Shown: piece by piece, positions 30,639 to 44,266 of the stretch
How the letters are laid out: the number at the start of each line of letters is the position of its first letter
Numbering within the stretch: position 1 is the first letter of the stretch
Assembly (NCBI GenBank): GCA_011032825.1
Contig: JAADJZ010000014.1
Coordinates: 992,001-1,056,000 of the forward strand
DNA length: 64,000 bases
Direction of reading: 5' to 3'
From: Massariosphaeria phaeospora
Lineage: Eukaryota; Ascomycota; Dothideomycetes; Pleosporales
Position numbers and translations under genes: made by a program
The notes under the pieces: generated by a model
What the model was told of the DNA's origin: nothing
Database searches by the model: none
What the model saw: only the letters and a program-made list of their open reading frames with translations

Positions 30639-32479
30639 CTACCATCCTTTTTGGTGGTACTCTTGGAGGCCTTGGTCGAAGTAGTCATTATAGGAGTTGT
30701 TGTTTTTGGTGGCATCGCGCAGGGTGTTCGTTTTATGGATGCCTTGCGGGGGGCCGGTGGGAAGGTCCTTGATGTCGTTGGTAGTCATTGCCCGACGAAG
30801 TGCTGGAATCGAAACGGCACTTTGCACCCGCTTATTGACAGCGTTGGTAGTTGCATTCTTCTGTTGCCGTTCCCATAGTAGGTTCTGTCGAAGGGACTGG
30901 GTCAATTCAGTTTGCAGCATGTTTCGTCGGGTTGTTCGTGGCGACAACATGGGCGGGTGGACATTGGAAGTAGTCATGATGATGGGCTTCGAACGAGGAA
31001 CTTGTTGCCGCATCATGAGACCCGGGTCCTCCTGCGGAGAAGTGCCTGTAGATGGCCCATTGGGCGTTGATGTACGAGATCGGCGGATCGCAGGCGATGA
31101 CCGCGAGGCTGCATTTTGAAGGGCTTGTGCACGATCGCCTTGATGCATCATGGTCGTGAGGAGCGAACGACGGGAGGTGAGGTCCGGCTTTGAATCGACT
31201 CTTTGGAACGTCACTCGGTCGGTGACACTAGACGGGCCACTTTCGTTTTCTTCGTCATCTTCCCAGGCGCCGTCGTCCTCAGAATCCTCTTCCTCGATAG
31301 CATTCTCGTCTGATTCTGACTCGCTGTCACTCGCGATTGCCTCTTCGCTCTCCTCCGAGGGGACATCGTGGATAGTGCGGGTGCTCGCTTCGTTTCTAAC
31401 GGAGGTAGGCTTCTTGAGACCCAGACCAGACTTCTTCAGATGGTCTGACAGGGAGCTGCGGTTCACCAGCGAGTAGGCTTCCAACGAGCTGCTGTTGTCC
31501 TCGTCCGATGATGCTCCTAGCGTGAACTTGGCCTGCTTCCTCTTCATTGGCTCTGCTTTGGTAGGCGGGGGCTTTGAAAGGAAGCTCGTCTTGAGTATGG
31601 GCGTCGGATTGAGGTTAGTGCTAGACCGCATCGACGTCGAGATGCGAGCAGGGTCGAAGCCGTGGACGACGCTGTGTGAGCTGAAGTCGGTGGACGTGCT
31701 CACGTCGGAGCCGACCGGAGGGCTCATGCCTTCACTACCGAGTGCGGTCGCAACTGTGGATGTGGACGACTCTGGGACGTAGCGAACTGCAGGCGGAGGA
31801 GAGGACGGGCGGGGGGTTGTATCTTCGACGCGGGCGGGCTGCGGCGGGCACGGGGGCGCTGGCGGTGCAAGCTGCGGGGGGAGTGGCGACAGTGGCTCGA
31901 TGGCCTTCTTTTCCTGTATCGAGTTGACGGCGTTTGCCAGGTCGATCGGGGTCAGGTGCTTGCCGCGAGCCTGGCTGGTGCCCGAGTCGTGTCGGCGGAG
32001 ATGGGGTCGCGCGGAGGCGAAATTGGGTTGTGTGGTGCCCGTGATGGCGCTTTCCGGATTCGAGTCGTTAGAGCCCACGCTCGAGGAGAGCTCGGGGACG
32101 TCTGTCTGCGAGCTCGACAGACTGCGCTCTAGAGACCAGCGAGGAGGAATGATGTGATCGGGCGCGCAGCAGAAAGTCTCGCGGGACCATAGACGCCATG
32201 CGAGGTTTTCGAATCGAAGGCCGTCTTCCATGGCAGAAGAGCACTTGGAAAAGACTGCATGCAGCGGGCGGCGTTAGTGGCAATGAACCAGACGGGCGCG
32301 GCGTTAGGGCAGCGACGGCACAGTCATATGAAAGCCATGGGCGAGCATGATGAAAGCGCCGCGGCCTCAAAGGACTTACCGGACCACAGGCCAAACAGAT
32401 TCTCTGCATTGCGCGTCTCGATGGTGTGCATGGCGCCAGATTGGATGCGCACAATGGGGCAGTCGGAGCGGAGAGGCAT
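30639..32479 (-). CDS. DUF1752 (AreA-like N-terminus) / DUF3295 protein
   Basis: Two exons (32479-32380, 32254-30639; 125-bp intron with GTAAGT and CAG) encode 571 residues. The first about 60 residues form the domain shared with the N-terminus of the nitrogen GATA regulator AreA: NLFGLWSVFSKCSSAMEDG, then RFENLAWRLWSRETFC. The intron splits this domain, so the spliced product restores it. The rest is DUF3295-like: Pro-rich and Ser-rich segments, a long acidic patch (EESEEAIASDSESESDENA), and the conserved end NDYFDQGLQEYHQKGW. There is no DNA-binding zinc finger. The family is fungal-specific; a role in nitrogen or stress signalling is inferred from the domain alone. It is probably nuclear or cytosolic. 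It is preceded by an unusually long gene-free region. Confidence 0.8.
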
Positions 32480-35400
32480 TGTTGCAGCGAGCAGCGCCGT
32501 CGGGGCGGGCGCGGGAGATGTATAGGCGTGAGGTGGGTGGTGGGCCGGTTGCGGCGGTGGGTGGGATTGCGTCAACGGGCAACGGTCAACGCAGCAGCAG
32601 CAGCAGCGCTGGGAGGGCCGCCGAGGTCAACAGCCGACGGCGCACATGGACATATGGAGCAGAGGCAGCGGGGAGAGAACGGAGGGAGCAGAAGAGGTGC
32701 GGTCGGTGGTAGCAGTGCAGAGCTTCCCGGGGAGTAGAGGCGGTGGGTCGGTGGTGTGGTGGTGTGGGTGACTTGGGCATGCAGAGCGGGCATTCTACGG
32801 CGCGAGAGCGCACAGAGGAGCCTATTGTACTCCCGAGGCCCAAAGGATACCACGCCCACTGCCCGCTCACTGACTGCCCACTGCCACCCGCACTCGCGCG
32901 CCTTTGCAGCGCACACCCCGTGGACAAGCCAGACCCCCCCCCCCGGCCAGCCCTTCGGGAGGGACCCCAGCAGCTGTCAAGGGGATATCCCTGTGCGAGT
33001 GCAGCGCCCCCGTAACGAGCCTAACCATGCTGATTGCATTTGCTGGCCAGCAGCAGCCCCAGAGACGCCGCCGACTCCATGCTCCAGATGCTCCGTACGC
33101 TCGATCCCCTCCCCTCTCAGCGCCGCACGCCGTCACTACCTTTTCATCCAGCCTTGCCAGACATGGTGCGTATTCTCCTGCCTGCCTCAAGCACCGCTAC
33201 CCGCACCCAACACCCAGCAGGTGGAAGGGTTTCGAGCTGCGACCGACCGACCTTCACCCGTCCCCTCCGCCACCAGCAGTCTTTGTCCCGCACGGGCGCC
33301 GGGGCCCGTCCACCGGCCTGGTCTCGGCGTGGGGAACAGCAGCAGCACATGATCGCGCGGGATATGCCAGGTGGAGTCTGGAGGAAGCGGACCGTGCGAG
33401 AGAAGGTTGCTCTTCCAGAAGCCCCGGCGAAAGAGGCTGACTCGCTGTGTCGCGGCACTCGCTCCGCCCCTGTCGACTCGCTCGCCTTCTCTCTGCCACC
33501 ATCTGGAGTCTGTCATGCTGCGCTTCGAATCGCCGCCAGCAGTCAGACTGGCCAGCACCTTCAGTAGTACGGAGTACTCCCCGGCGCCGTTGCACAGCTG
33601 CTCGCCGTTCCGCCAGTCGCCTGCGACGGTGCCTGGATGCTCCGCCGAAGTCGCCCCGCCGTCAGTCACCTGCGCATAAATTACCTCTTGTTACGGTTCA
33701 TTACCGCTAGTCAGCCGTTTCCCAATCCCAATCCCAGCCTCTCATTCTCTCATCTCCCGCCTGCCCTGACCCGCTCGCCTCGCCGGTATCGAACTCGAAC
33801 ACTGCCGCAACTGCATTCTGGACCCGGGAGCCTTTGTCTGTGCCGTGGCTCCTTGACACTACTGCATATTGCAGCCTCACGATGATCTCGCGACAGAAAC
33901 GTCCTTGAGGCCCGCTTCCGACATGGGGCGATTCCAGCCTCATCTCTCCGAAACGCTTGCACCCCGTCACATGGCATAGTCGCCTTTTTCCGTCTCCGCG
34001 TTCTGGTGACATGCTGCTTTGGGAAGGCCGTTGCCGCCATGAGAGGTAACTGCGAGGTTGTTGGCTAAGTTCTGCGTTTTACAAAGATAATCTCTCGAGG
34101 TCATCCGGAGCCCTGCGACGAATCACGGATCCGCACCAGAATCATGTGCGACGGAACCTCTTCGCTGTATGCGGCGTGATTGCCGGTTTCATGCGTTGTA
34201 CAGTTTGCAACAATCACGACCTTAGACACTGGGGCGATTATGGGGCCACTGCGTGGCAGTCTGCCACCAAGGCCTGCTTCTACGTCTGACGTCGCTACCA
34301 CACTCCGGGTTGAGAGGTCCAGCCCAACACACAAGGCCCTTCACTATGCATCACGACATTTCTGCCATGGTAACCTCGTCGAGCGGTGTCGGATTGGCAG
34401 CCTGTTCCTGGTAGGTACCGCATGCGAGCCGCGAGGCTTTGACTTTCGCTACGAGCACGGCCTATTTCTTTACCTCAGTGCTCGTGACAAGGCAGATACT
34501 TTTCCTCTTATTAGTCTGGCGGTCCGCAAGTCCGGAAGAAGTGTCGTGTGCCTCTTTCCCCACGACCCCACAAATAGCCGGTTGCAAAACGGCGCGGAAC
34601 GTTCATTGAAGCCTAACCACCCTGGCAGCCGAGAGGAAGTTATGGGAAGTTCCTGATTGTGAAGGGTACACCCTTCGCGCGTGTGCACCAGAAGAATCTA
34701 CAAACGTGCAAGGAATGTACTCGACCTTCTCAGCACATTGGCAACGACCAACGACCAAGTCACGAACACCGGAACAGCTTTTGATCGCTTCTGCAAGCTA
34801 CAGTATTCAATTATTGTTCCGAGTGTATCGTTACAAAGGACAAGCTCTGTGCGGTCTCCGCACACCTACCACCCAGAACTGCAGTCTGCAAGGGCTGCAT
34901 TTACACACACCGCAACCGGGTGACATCCCCAGCTTCCCCGGACTCCAAAGCTCTTCTGCTCTGCGACCCAATCAGGGGCTTTCAATTGCTCTTGCGCCCG
35001 TGTCTCACTGTTTCCACCCACAATACAAGGACACCTCCGCAGTAACGTAGTGCCTTCCGAGTCACTGTATTGTGCCACAGACCATCTAAGAAAGAGACGA
35101 TCGATGTGCGGTGGTCCCGATGGCGTTTGGCGTGTAGTTTAGGGTTACCATGTTGGCAGCGTTCCATTCCGCAGAAGTCACCTATCCTTCTCATCAAATA
35201 TATCACCGTGCATGCCTGAGCATGTCGTATCAGAGACTTGGGCCTTCACTTTCTACCTTTGTACTGTACAGTCAGCCTGCTCGATTGACGGACCGCAGCC
35301 GCAGCCTTTCGCTTTCGCATCGAGGGTACGGTTAGATACTTGGCATACTTGTTCACCACGTACACCCGCAGAGGCTGAATGGATATCGTAACACAACACC

Positions 35401-38400
35401 TGGATCTCAGCTTCTGCGGACCCGGGGGTGATGGCGTCTGTGAGCAAGCCACCCAAGTCGCGTCCAACAGCTGCTCCCGCACGCTGCACGCGGACGGCGG
35501 TAGGTCCTCGTCTCCAAATGTGTCTCGTCTCCGGGACGCGGGCTGCAGCTGCACGAAAACAGGCCAGGTACCTACAGGCTACAAGCAAGCAAGGAGGCTA
35601 TCGGAGACGGCTCAGGAAAAGACGGATGGACAACAAGAGGGCGCCGTGTGCTGCGGGCGCCGGGTCCGTCCCCGGCGACGCTGCGTGCACCCCACAAACT
35701 GGGCGGCGCAGCTGAGCATGGGGGACACGACTCACCCACGAAGGCGGCGTGCGAAGAGCCAGCCCATCGGAGCCTTGGCTGAGCGCCTGGCCCGCCGCGG
35801 TGGTTCGGGCGTCAGCGTAGGCCGTTTGGGGGAACGGGCCTCTGGCGGGACTGGGCCGCTGCACGAATCGCGTGGCGTGCCCCGCCGCTGCTCCTCGCCC
35901 AGCGACAACCGCCCGTCTGACAGCCACCGGCTGTTGCGTCGGTTGGTCGCAGTGCCCGCGCTTTCGGCATGGCCGCCCACGGCCTGCTCCCACCGCGCCG
36001 CCAGCTGCCTGGACATGCTCCTACGTCGCACCAGCTCGTCACCTGTGCTGCCCTCCATCGCTGTGCGTCCATGGCCCGTGTTGCGCGCTTTTGCCCACTC
36101 TGGCTGCCGTGCTCCGGCTACCTCCCTTCACCGCATGGCCCGCTGGGCTCGTGATCTGTCCGAGTTCTAACCCTCATCGCAGCGTAGCCATGTGTTTCAG
36201 CAAGGCCTGACGGCTTGAACTCCCTCGCTCACGCAGGATCGGGGGGCCTGCTGTCTTATCTGCCGAGGCGTCACTGACCGTTGCCATGCCGCCGAAACTG
36301 GCTGGCTAGCCTCGATTGATCCTCAACCAGACACTGGCATCTTGCCCTTCACGTCGCTTTCTGACTCTCTAGCGCGCGGGGGGAACTCGATGCTGGCTTC
36401 CGCGCGCCCAGGCTTGTCTGACTCTGCTCTTCCCTGGACGACTCGTGGCTCGGGCGAATGATCGCTCGAACCGAGGCGCCCATTAAGAAACTCAGGAGGC
36501 ATTATTGGCAAGTCGGGACCGGGAGACGTTCCGGCCGCCAATGCGATTGGCACTCGAGTTCCCGGGCCAGAGACTCGGAGCACCTGGCTTCATTTCGTCG
36601 CGTGGGGCTCGACAACCGACCAGCGTCTATTCCCCAAACGGGAGCCCTGGAACGACCCTAAAAGCAAACATCTCCCGCCTTCTCGGACCTGGGCCGTCCC
36701 AGCATCATGTTTGAATCGTCAAGCTTTCAGGAGAGTGTCACCCTGCTTTCCTGGGGCGTCGTCGGTCACTGAGCCTAACGACGCATACCGGAGCTGAGAA
36801 TGCGCGACTTGTCGGGTTGGCAAGTGAGCGGCATTTTGCGGAGACTGCCGGGCGTGTTGGCCACGCTTTGCTACCCTTTGCCGTCCCCGTCAGCGTAAGC
36901 TCGATGAGACCAACAAAAGACCGCGAAGCTCATCGCCCTGTCTACGCACATGTCCATGTGGACAAGCCCCTGCTTGGCAACCGAGTGTGGTGGTGTCCTT
37001 CCCCCACGTGCTTATCACCTCTGTTCCGCGAACTGCAGGTGGGTGGGATAGCGCTTCTCCGCAACCTCCGCTAGCGGCTTCATGCCTCTACCCCATTTTC
37101 ATTCTTCTGTCTGAGGATGGGGAGCATGGGGGTTGAACGGTCAAACCCCCACTTCGATCCAACTCCACCAACTTGCGTTCCTCAAGCCTCATAGATGAGA
37201 CATTAGACCTGCTTAGGAATGTCAGAAGCATGGACGACAACGACTTTGCAGGACTTACTTGTGAAGATAGCACACCCCTCCACAATCCTTTCTCTTTATC
37301 TTCTCCTCCTTCTCCATATGGATACCCAGGCGATAAAAATGACTCCAACACGATTCGCCGAGCATGTCAAGACTAAGCGGTGAAGAGGCAGTCGCACGAC
37401 AGCTGTTCTTCACATGGGCATCGCACTCATTGCTATCTTTGGTGGGGTACTTTTGAAAGTCCCGAACCTAGGGATCATGGTATTCGAGAGCTTTTGCGGA
37501 TTCTCACCCTCTACTATCATTTATTGTAGTGGTAGCACTGCATGCTGACTTTTAGCTGCGCTGCTGTCACCGATAATTTCCGCACGTCCGATTCGGGAAA
37601 GGTTTCAGCCAGTATGGAGGTCGGATTAGAAAACGAACACTCAACTCCGGGTCTCCAACATTGAACTGGCGACCCTCAACGTCGCCGTGCCAGTGACCAA
37701 CGGAAGTGAATCCTGTAATAGAGGTTTCGAACAACTGGCTTGTGCTGACTACTATGAAAAGTACGGTTCTGTTTCGACTTATAATTATCACATGTTTCCA
37801 AGAGCCGATGGTGGAAATCATCCATTCACACCGCTTTTGCCGCATCTTACCAGTGCAGTCGCATACGGAGTAGATAGTCCAACAACGTTCAGCATCAAAG
37901 CAACTTCGGCAAGGTTCTGGGGCCAAGCAAGCCCTACACGCTGCGGTCATGGTCTTTCTAGGCTATGTTCTCCGTAACGCCTTCATTTCGAGGATTCCAG
38001 GAGAAAGGGTCCTGTCTGACCATGCCAGCCTTCCACTTCTTGCCCACTCGCCGTCCGCCCACGTGTGCTGTCCACACGCGACATCCGTCCCGAGTCGGGC
38101 CGCCCCCAATGCCGGGCGCAGAGCACCGGGCCGACACGCATTCTCCAATACGATGCCGAGACTCCATCAAGGTCGCTGGATAAAAGCACGATATCACCCC
38201 GCGCCACCTCGCAGCTCGGTTATTCGACAGTACATACTACCAAAAGCATACTTCAACACTGACAAGAGGACGTTGATCCGCCTCTGTCCTTGACACAACA
38301 TGTTTGAGTCACAGTGAACGAGGTCCGAGTGACGGTAGGTCACGCTGTTGCTGACAGTGTTGTTACACCACAGATTGTCTCACGGAAAGCACCGCCTCTT

Positions 38401-41400
38401 CAACTATTTCGTCACTGGAGATCCCTATAACGCCGCTGTTATGGCCCCGGTTTCATCCCACATCAGCACATTCGGTCAACGATTTCCCAGATCGGTCTTC
38501 TTCCGTGTCCTCCGCTCCCAGTACCCCAGGATGTCCGTGTTGATCTCACCATTCTCCGCATCTTCGACCATTCTGGCCTTGCCCATCGCTTCGCGTCGTA
38601 GTCTTCGACTCTTCGGACGTTCGGAAGGAGAGATCACATGGCAGGCCTCACTTCTGGCGCTCGAACATTATTGTAAGGCCCACTGCTTACGCCCGCGTCT
38701 TATCGTAGGATTAAACGGTGAGGGCCGGGGCGGGCTTCGCACCGTCCCGTCGAACTAGTGTAACGGATCTCATTCCCCTTCCCCAGTGCCCCGGCCCCAT
38801 ATTGCTGACAGGATGCCCATCTGGTGACCGTTCGTGTAACTTCGAGCCTCGATGCTCGCCTCAGTAAGCTCCGTTGTCTGACCACCGTTGGCGAAGATTG
38901 GCAAGTATTGTCGGGATTTCGAGGTCATGAGTTCTGGTTTTGTCTCTCCTTACATTCTTCCACGTTTCCGAATGTTTCACCTGCATCTCAACTTCTACCA
39001 TCTAGGTGGAGGCGTAGGCGGAACCCCGCTGCCCAGCTGCAATACTATCCATACGTCGTACCCTGTACATTCACAACCACCATCGGGACGGCGCTGGGTT
39101 CATGGACCTTCATGTGCAGCGCGCCTCTCCACATCACATGCATGCATGCGTCGAACCTTTCTAGATCCTGCACATGCTGTGCCTATTTTCTCGCGTTTCC
39201 CCATCTCATTTTTTTCTTAACTGTGGAGGATTCAGCTTCTCATAGGCTGGATAAAGCACATTAATTTCGAAAAGCGAAGCGCCGCAACGCCGTACTTATG
39301 CAGAGAAGCATGCGGGCACTGAGTTGAACTCGACGGGGACCTCGATCCTCTTACCTCCGCCTCATCGCTCATGTTCGTGCTTACGCCCACGCTCACGCTC
39401 ACGCTCACGCTCACCTCCCGCCTGGCTGCGGGCGGCATTATGTGAGATAGGTAATTGCATCGGTGAGGGTCGCGCCGCCCCCCGTTTCTCTCCCGACGCC
39501 ACGCCGCATCCTTTTCGGCGCAAGGTACACCGACCGAACGACTTCACTGGATCATTCGAAGACGTCAAGACTCGCGAGAACTACAGATACACCGCGCCCA
39601 AGCCGTGGCCCTGTCCGGACCCTGGACCAAGCACTTATATGTATGTACATGTATACGCTCGAGAAACGCGGCAGCCCTGCATGACCGGTCCCAGCTCATG
39701 GCCAACCCCGACTTCGCTCCTGTCTCCATCATACTGGACTCGTCCCTGCCAGCTATACCCCTCCCCTGCGCATGCCTGCAAACGAAGCTCGGATATGCCC
39801 GCATCTTCACACTGGCACGGTGCATCTAAATTGGGGTTTGCCTGCTCTTCCCCGGTCGCCTGCTCACAACGACTTCGGGTTTCCGAACTGTCGGATTCTG
39901 AGAAACGCTACAGGGTGCGCGCCGCCTTCCTCATGCGTGCAGGCTCGTTGTCCGGTTCCGTAAGCGCGTGGAGAGCCTTACGGCAGGGCGGAGTGCTGTT
40001 TAGGACCTGGCTGCTAGGGGTCGGTACTGCGTGGTTGGCTGTTTTGGTGGCGCTGGCGGGCCACGAGGCCAGCCTGACGGATGCCCCCGTTTGCCCATTG
40101 GACCTTTTGATGGGTTTTCAAGTCGCCGAAGTTCGAACCCGCTCTGGATGAGTATTCCTGCTCTGGCCTGCGAGGTTAGGTTCGCATATGGCGCCTGTCG
40201 AGTGCGACGTTGCGCGAAGTGTCCGTGACGGAGGGAAACGGGATGGCGTTTACCATGTGGGTGTATATCCGCCTGGGCCATTCGTGATATCAATATCAAG
40301 CGGTACTCCGCACTGCAGCCGAGAACACGGGAACAGGTAAGTACCACGTTCTCTTGCTGTCCAGTGCGCATGTAAGAGTTTGTTCCATGCAGTAAGTACA
40401 TATCGTACCTGCAATGATGCCGGGGACTCTTCGGAGTGCACGTGCTGGTAAGGACAGCAGAGAGTCTCAGCAGAGGGTCTGTGCATGGGAATGGCGGCCT
40501 TATTTTTGGTCGTTGCTGAGTCTACAGTGACTACGGCGTAGACTCACTCGGCTCATAACAGACAGTTGCTCTACCAAGCAAGATGTTGCACTAGCGAGAA
40601 AGACTACCACCATACCACGGCCATCTTTGGACATCTTGCTACTACTTATCTATCACTCCAAACTGCCAAAAGCACGGAAACAAGCTTGACGGTTGTACAC
40701 AAATGCCCTAACAACAGGGTACTTCCACACAGTAGGACGCGCTGCGTCGACGTATATTTAGAAGCTGTTCCTTGACGGCAGCTCAACTCCGCTCAACTCA
40801 ACTCTCTCGACACATAGGTTCGATATGGCAGACAGACGGACCTCCACAACGTCGAGTGGTATCCTCTCTCCACCAAGCTGCAACCTCCTCCTCCCCCCCG
40901 CTCCACCATCAAAGACAATCGGAGCTAGCAACGTGTATCCGTATCCGTATCCATATCAGACCTCTTTTCAACTCGTTCATTTCGCGCACGACGTTGCCTC
41001 AGAGCACTGCCATTCATTCATTCGTCTATGCTTTCTGCCCCCGTACCGCACCAAGCAAGATGTTCAGATCCTTTTTTTCCTTTGGAACTACATGATACAC
41101 ATGCCCAGCTGTACAAAGAACACCAGACAGACCCTTGGACATAGTTATACAGGTCAGCCAGCCAGCCGCAAGTAGCTTGTCTACCTACCTACCCAGAGAC
41201 GGACGGATAGATAGAGCTGCAGCCCCGGCTTCTACATAAGCGGACAAGCCAGTTCCGTTCGGTTCCGTTCAGTTCCGTTCAGTTACATTCCACAACGCCC
41301 GCAGAACAGTTCAAATTCAACTCGGTTCGGTTTAGTTTTCGCGAGAATTGCGAAACGCTAAGCAGAGCTAGGGGGGCAGAGCTGAGCAGCACGAGGCCAC

Positions 41401-41832
41401 ACCTGGCTTGTGGGTGGACTTGTGAACTGTAGCGTGTGTATATTGAACTGAACCGAACCGAACGGACTGAACAAAAACTGAACTTGCAAACTCCGAGACT
41501 AATGACCCATCTCGTAGACAGGCGACTGGCGAGCGATTATCAAGACATGAAGAGTAATCAACAGCGGAGAGATCTCTCTCGTAGGCAGCGAACAAACAGC
41601 GTTCCGGAAGTTAAGCTGTCCATTCATGGATAACTCAAGTTACAATCGAGAATACCGAAACAGAACACATCAATCATTGAATTCCTTTAATTGTACCTAT
41701 CCAAGCCCAACCCAGGACCGAACTAGAAACGCCGAAATAAGTAGCTCCCAACGGGGTATCATATACAAACAAACAAACACGCAAACACACACGCACCGAA
41801 CGCCTCAAAGCCCTTTACTTGCCCAGCCAATC
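32480..41832. other. 9.3-kb region with no supported gene
   Basis: Many overlapping GC-rich frames are present, the longest 263 codons at 35379-36170, but none has a domain, coherent codon use or plausible introns. Visible simple sequence: a C run near 32937, a CACGCT hexamer run at about 39387-39416, a GTATCC run near 40938 and GTTCCGTTCAG-type repeats near 41250-41290. It may be a long regulatory region for the DUF1752 gene, contain noncoding transcripts, or be decayed DNA; I cannot decide which. Confidence 0.4.
39385..39416. repeat. CACGCT hexamer microsatellite
   Basis: About five contiguous copies of a six-base unit (CTCACG), within gene-free DNA. Confidence 0.8.
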
Positions 41833-44266
41833 TCATATCCACGGTACTCCCCACCACGCCGCCCTCGCCCCGTGTTCGAAATCCCGCGGATGCGCCGCAG
41901 CAACATCGGCGCTATCCCCAGCTTCCATGGCGCCATCTGCACCATCGTCTAGAACACCCTGGTGCGCAGAACTGAGTGCGGTGTAAGGGAGCAGGACCCG
42001 GATGTCAGCCGGGACCAGTTGGGCGACGTTGACTTGGTTGGGCGACAGCACGTTCCCGACCAGCGATACGATGTCCTTGAAGTCGTCCATGACGCGGCGC
42101 GCGATCTGGAGGCAGAGAGCGAGGTCGTGCAGCATAGTCAGGGCATCGCCGAAGGCTTCGATATACGCTTCGAGGTTGTCGTGGAGACCGATAGGGGCGA
42201 GGTCTCGTAAGAGGAGTGCTGATAGCGTGAGCACAGCACCACCAAGCGCGGTAGTGATGTGGAAACGGTGTGGGCCGGGATGCTTGGCCTCGGCAAAGTG
42301 GGCTTTGATGCACTTGATAGTGTTCATGGCCAGGCCGCCACAAAGCCGTCCGGTAGGTGCGTCGTAGTCTAGCGATACCATGCTTCGGCGCCGGAGGAGT
42401 AGGAGTAGTTGGTTTCGGCGTGTGCGCATGACGATGCTTTGCCACAAGAGTTGAGCCTCGAGTACCCGATCTAGAGGCAACAGCGAGATCGTAGGTGATA
42501 CAGTTTCGGACCAGTACATAATTCGAGCATGGAGAGCAACAGCGTGCTCATCGTCAACTTCATGTTCAACGGCTGCGGCGAACACTTGGTCCCACATATC
42601 GCCCATGATTTTACCACAGTAAATCATATGGCTCAGATACATATTGGCTGACCTCGAAAGGTCTGGCTCGGGCAACGATTCACCAGGCAGCAGATTCTAC
42701 GTCGAGTCAGAGAGCAACCGGGACATGTATGGATTAGCCTACCTTATCATAGATGAATGCTGGCTGGCCGACGTCTATGTCTGAGTCGCGAAGACCGTAC
42801 GGCCTTGCACAACTCAGCGCAATGTGACGATCGGCTACGTACACGGTCCAGAAAATCCGTTGGCGCATATGTACTTGGAATGGCGAACAACCCCTCCACG
42901 ACGACTGCCGATGCAGGCTGAACTGAAACACCAGGCGGCATGCGAGACCGATGACGTTGTAGGCTGCATTTGGTTTGTCGGCGTAGGTAAGGTAAGATGC
43001 CTGGGTGCCATTAGCACGTGTTGGGCGTGTTGCTAGCTATGTAAAGCATCGCCTAGTATACCGAGTAGAGGAGAGCCTTGTACAGGCGGCGCCAACTCAG
43101 TCACACCAGGGTGAAGCGTAGACCGAGCCTCTAGGAAGACATATATATACCTCGTATATGAGACATTGGAGGAGACACAGGTCGCCTTGACCTCTGACAG
43201 TCCTCTTACCTATGATCTCATCAGCCAATTCTAGCCACTGCCAGCCAGGAGGTTTGCTTTGAGTGTCTGGCGGAGCCATGTCGGCCAGGAAGTCGGAGCA
43301 AGCGAACATGATATAGTTCAGTGCGAGGAAGCTGGCCTCGGAGGCGTGTACGACACTTGCCAGCAGCATCCTCTCGTTTCGTGCCCGGTATTCGGCTTCA
43401 TTGACGCAAGGAGTGTATGGATTGATGTTGGCAAAGAAGAAGTCGACATACTTCTGGTATTCAAGTGGACTGGGAAACGGAAGCGTCTGCTCGTCTAGTT
43501 GGAGGGTGTGGAGTTCGGCGCTGTTCAAAGGGCTGGCAGCCGATAGAGAGGGCCTCGCGTGGTCCGGTGACTCGTGTGGGAAGCTGAAGTGGTTCTTGCT
43601 GGACGAGAGATTGGCATGGAACATGTCGACGGGCACATGCAGTGCACCGTCGGCCTGGTAATAGTCGCTCGCCGTATCTTCTCGCTCCATGCTCCCGCCC
43701 GGCGTCATGTTGCCGGCCCTGTCTTGCACCAGACTCTCCATCATGCCCTCGATGCGAGCCATTCTGGCCTCCATGGACAAGCCCCGGACGCTCGCATCGC
43801 TTGCCCTCCGCTCGATGCTCTCGTGGCGCGACAGTAAATTCCTCCTCGAGAGGCCGTTGCTGTTGCCATTGGCACTCGATGCGTTCAGAAGCGGAGGCAC
43901 CGGGGTGGGTCGACTGAGATTCTGCAGGGCCTCGGCGGCGGTCTGGTCCTCCGAATAGAAGCACCGCTTGCCATTGTCGAGACAGCGCTGGCAGGGGTTC
44001 TCGCCGGAGCACTGCACGGCAGCTGGTTAGAGACAGAAGCTCGAGACCGGCGGGGGAAGTGCATACCTTCAGCTTCGAGCGACGACACGACACGCTGCAG
44101 TGCAGGTCGATGTTAGCATCGCGGAACGGTCGGAATGCGGCAGGCCGTGGCCGACGACGTACCAGGCCTTGGGCGCGTACTTTGCGCGCACCTTTTTGCG
44201 CTTGGGCGAGCTCGGCGAGTCGTCGCCAGCCCGCTGCCTGGGCGAGGCATGGCCATGGCCCTCCAT
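41833..44266 (-). CDS. Zn2Cys6 transcription factor, fungal_trans type
   Basis: Five exons: 44266-44163, 44094-44067, 44011-43151, 43000-42743, 42696-41833; introns of 68, 55, 150 and 46 bp; 704 residues. The binuclear zinc cluster is Cys35, Cys38, Cys45, Cys51, Cys54 and Cys61 (spacing 2-6-5-2-6). It is encoded across three exons and preceded by a basic KRKKVR nuclear-import-like stretch. The middle carries a fungal-specific transcription factor domain, with the characteristic TYADKPNAAYNVIGLACRL block near residue 340 and a W/C-rich DRH segment after it. It should bind CGG-type sites in promoters in the nucleus. The ATG at 44266 is preferred; an in-frame ATG at 44326 would add 20 residues. 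It lies 0.7 kb downstream of an amidase gene on the same strand, and may control it, which is inference. Confidence 0.85.

Noticed and set aside
35379..36170. A 263-codon plus-strand frame
   Set aside because: Arg/Ser/Pro/Cys-rich composition with opposing frames just as long. It looks like chance in GC-rich DNA, with no domain.
39385..39416. Short tandem units considered as CRISPR
   Set aside because: Contiguous hexamers without spacers; a simple microsatellite in a eukaryotic genome.
40125..40150. A B-box-like GTTCGAACCC suggesting a tRNA
   Set aside because: No matching acceptor stem, A box or anticodon arm could be folded upstream.
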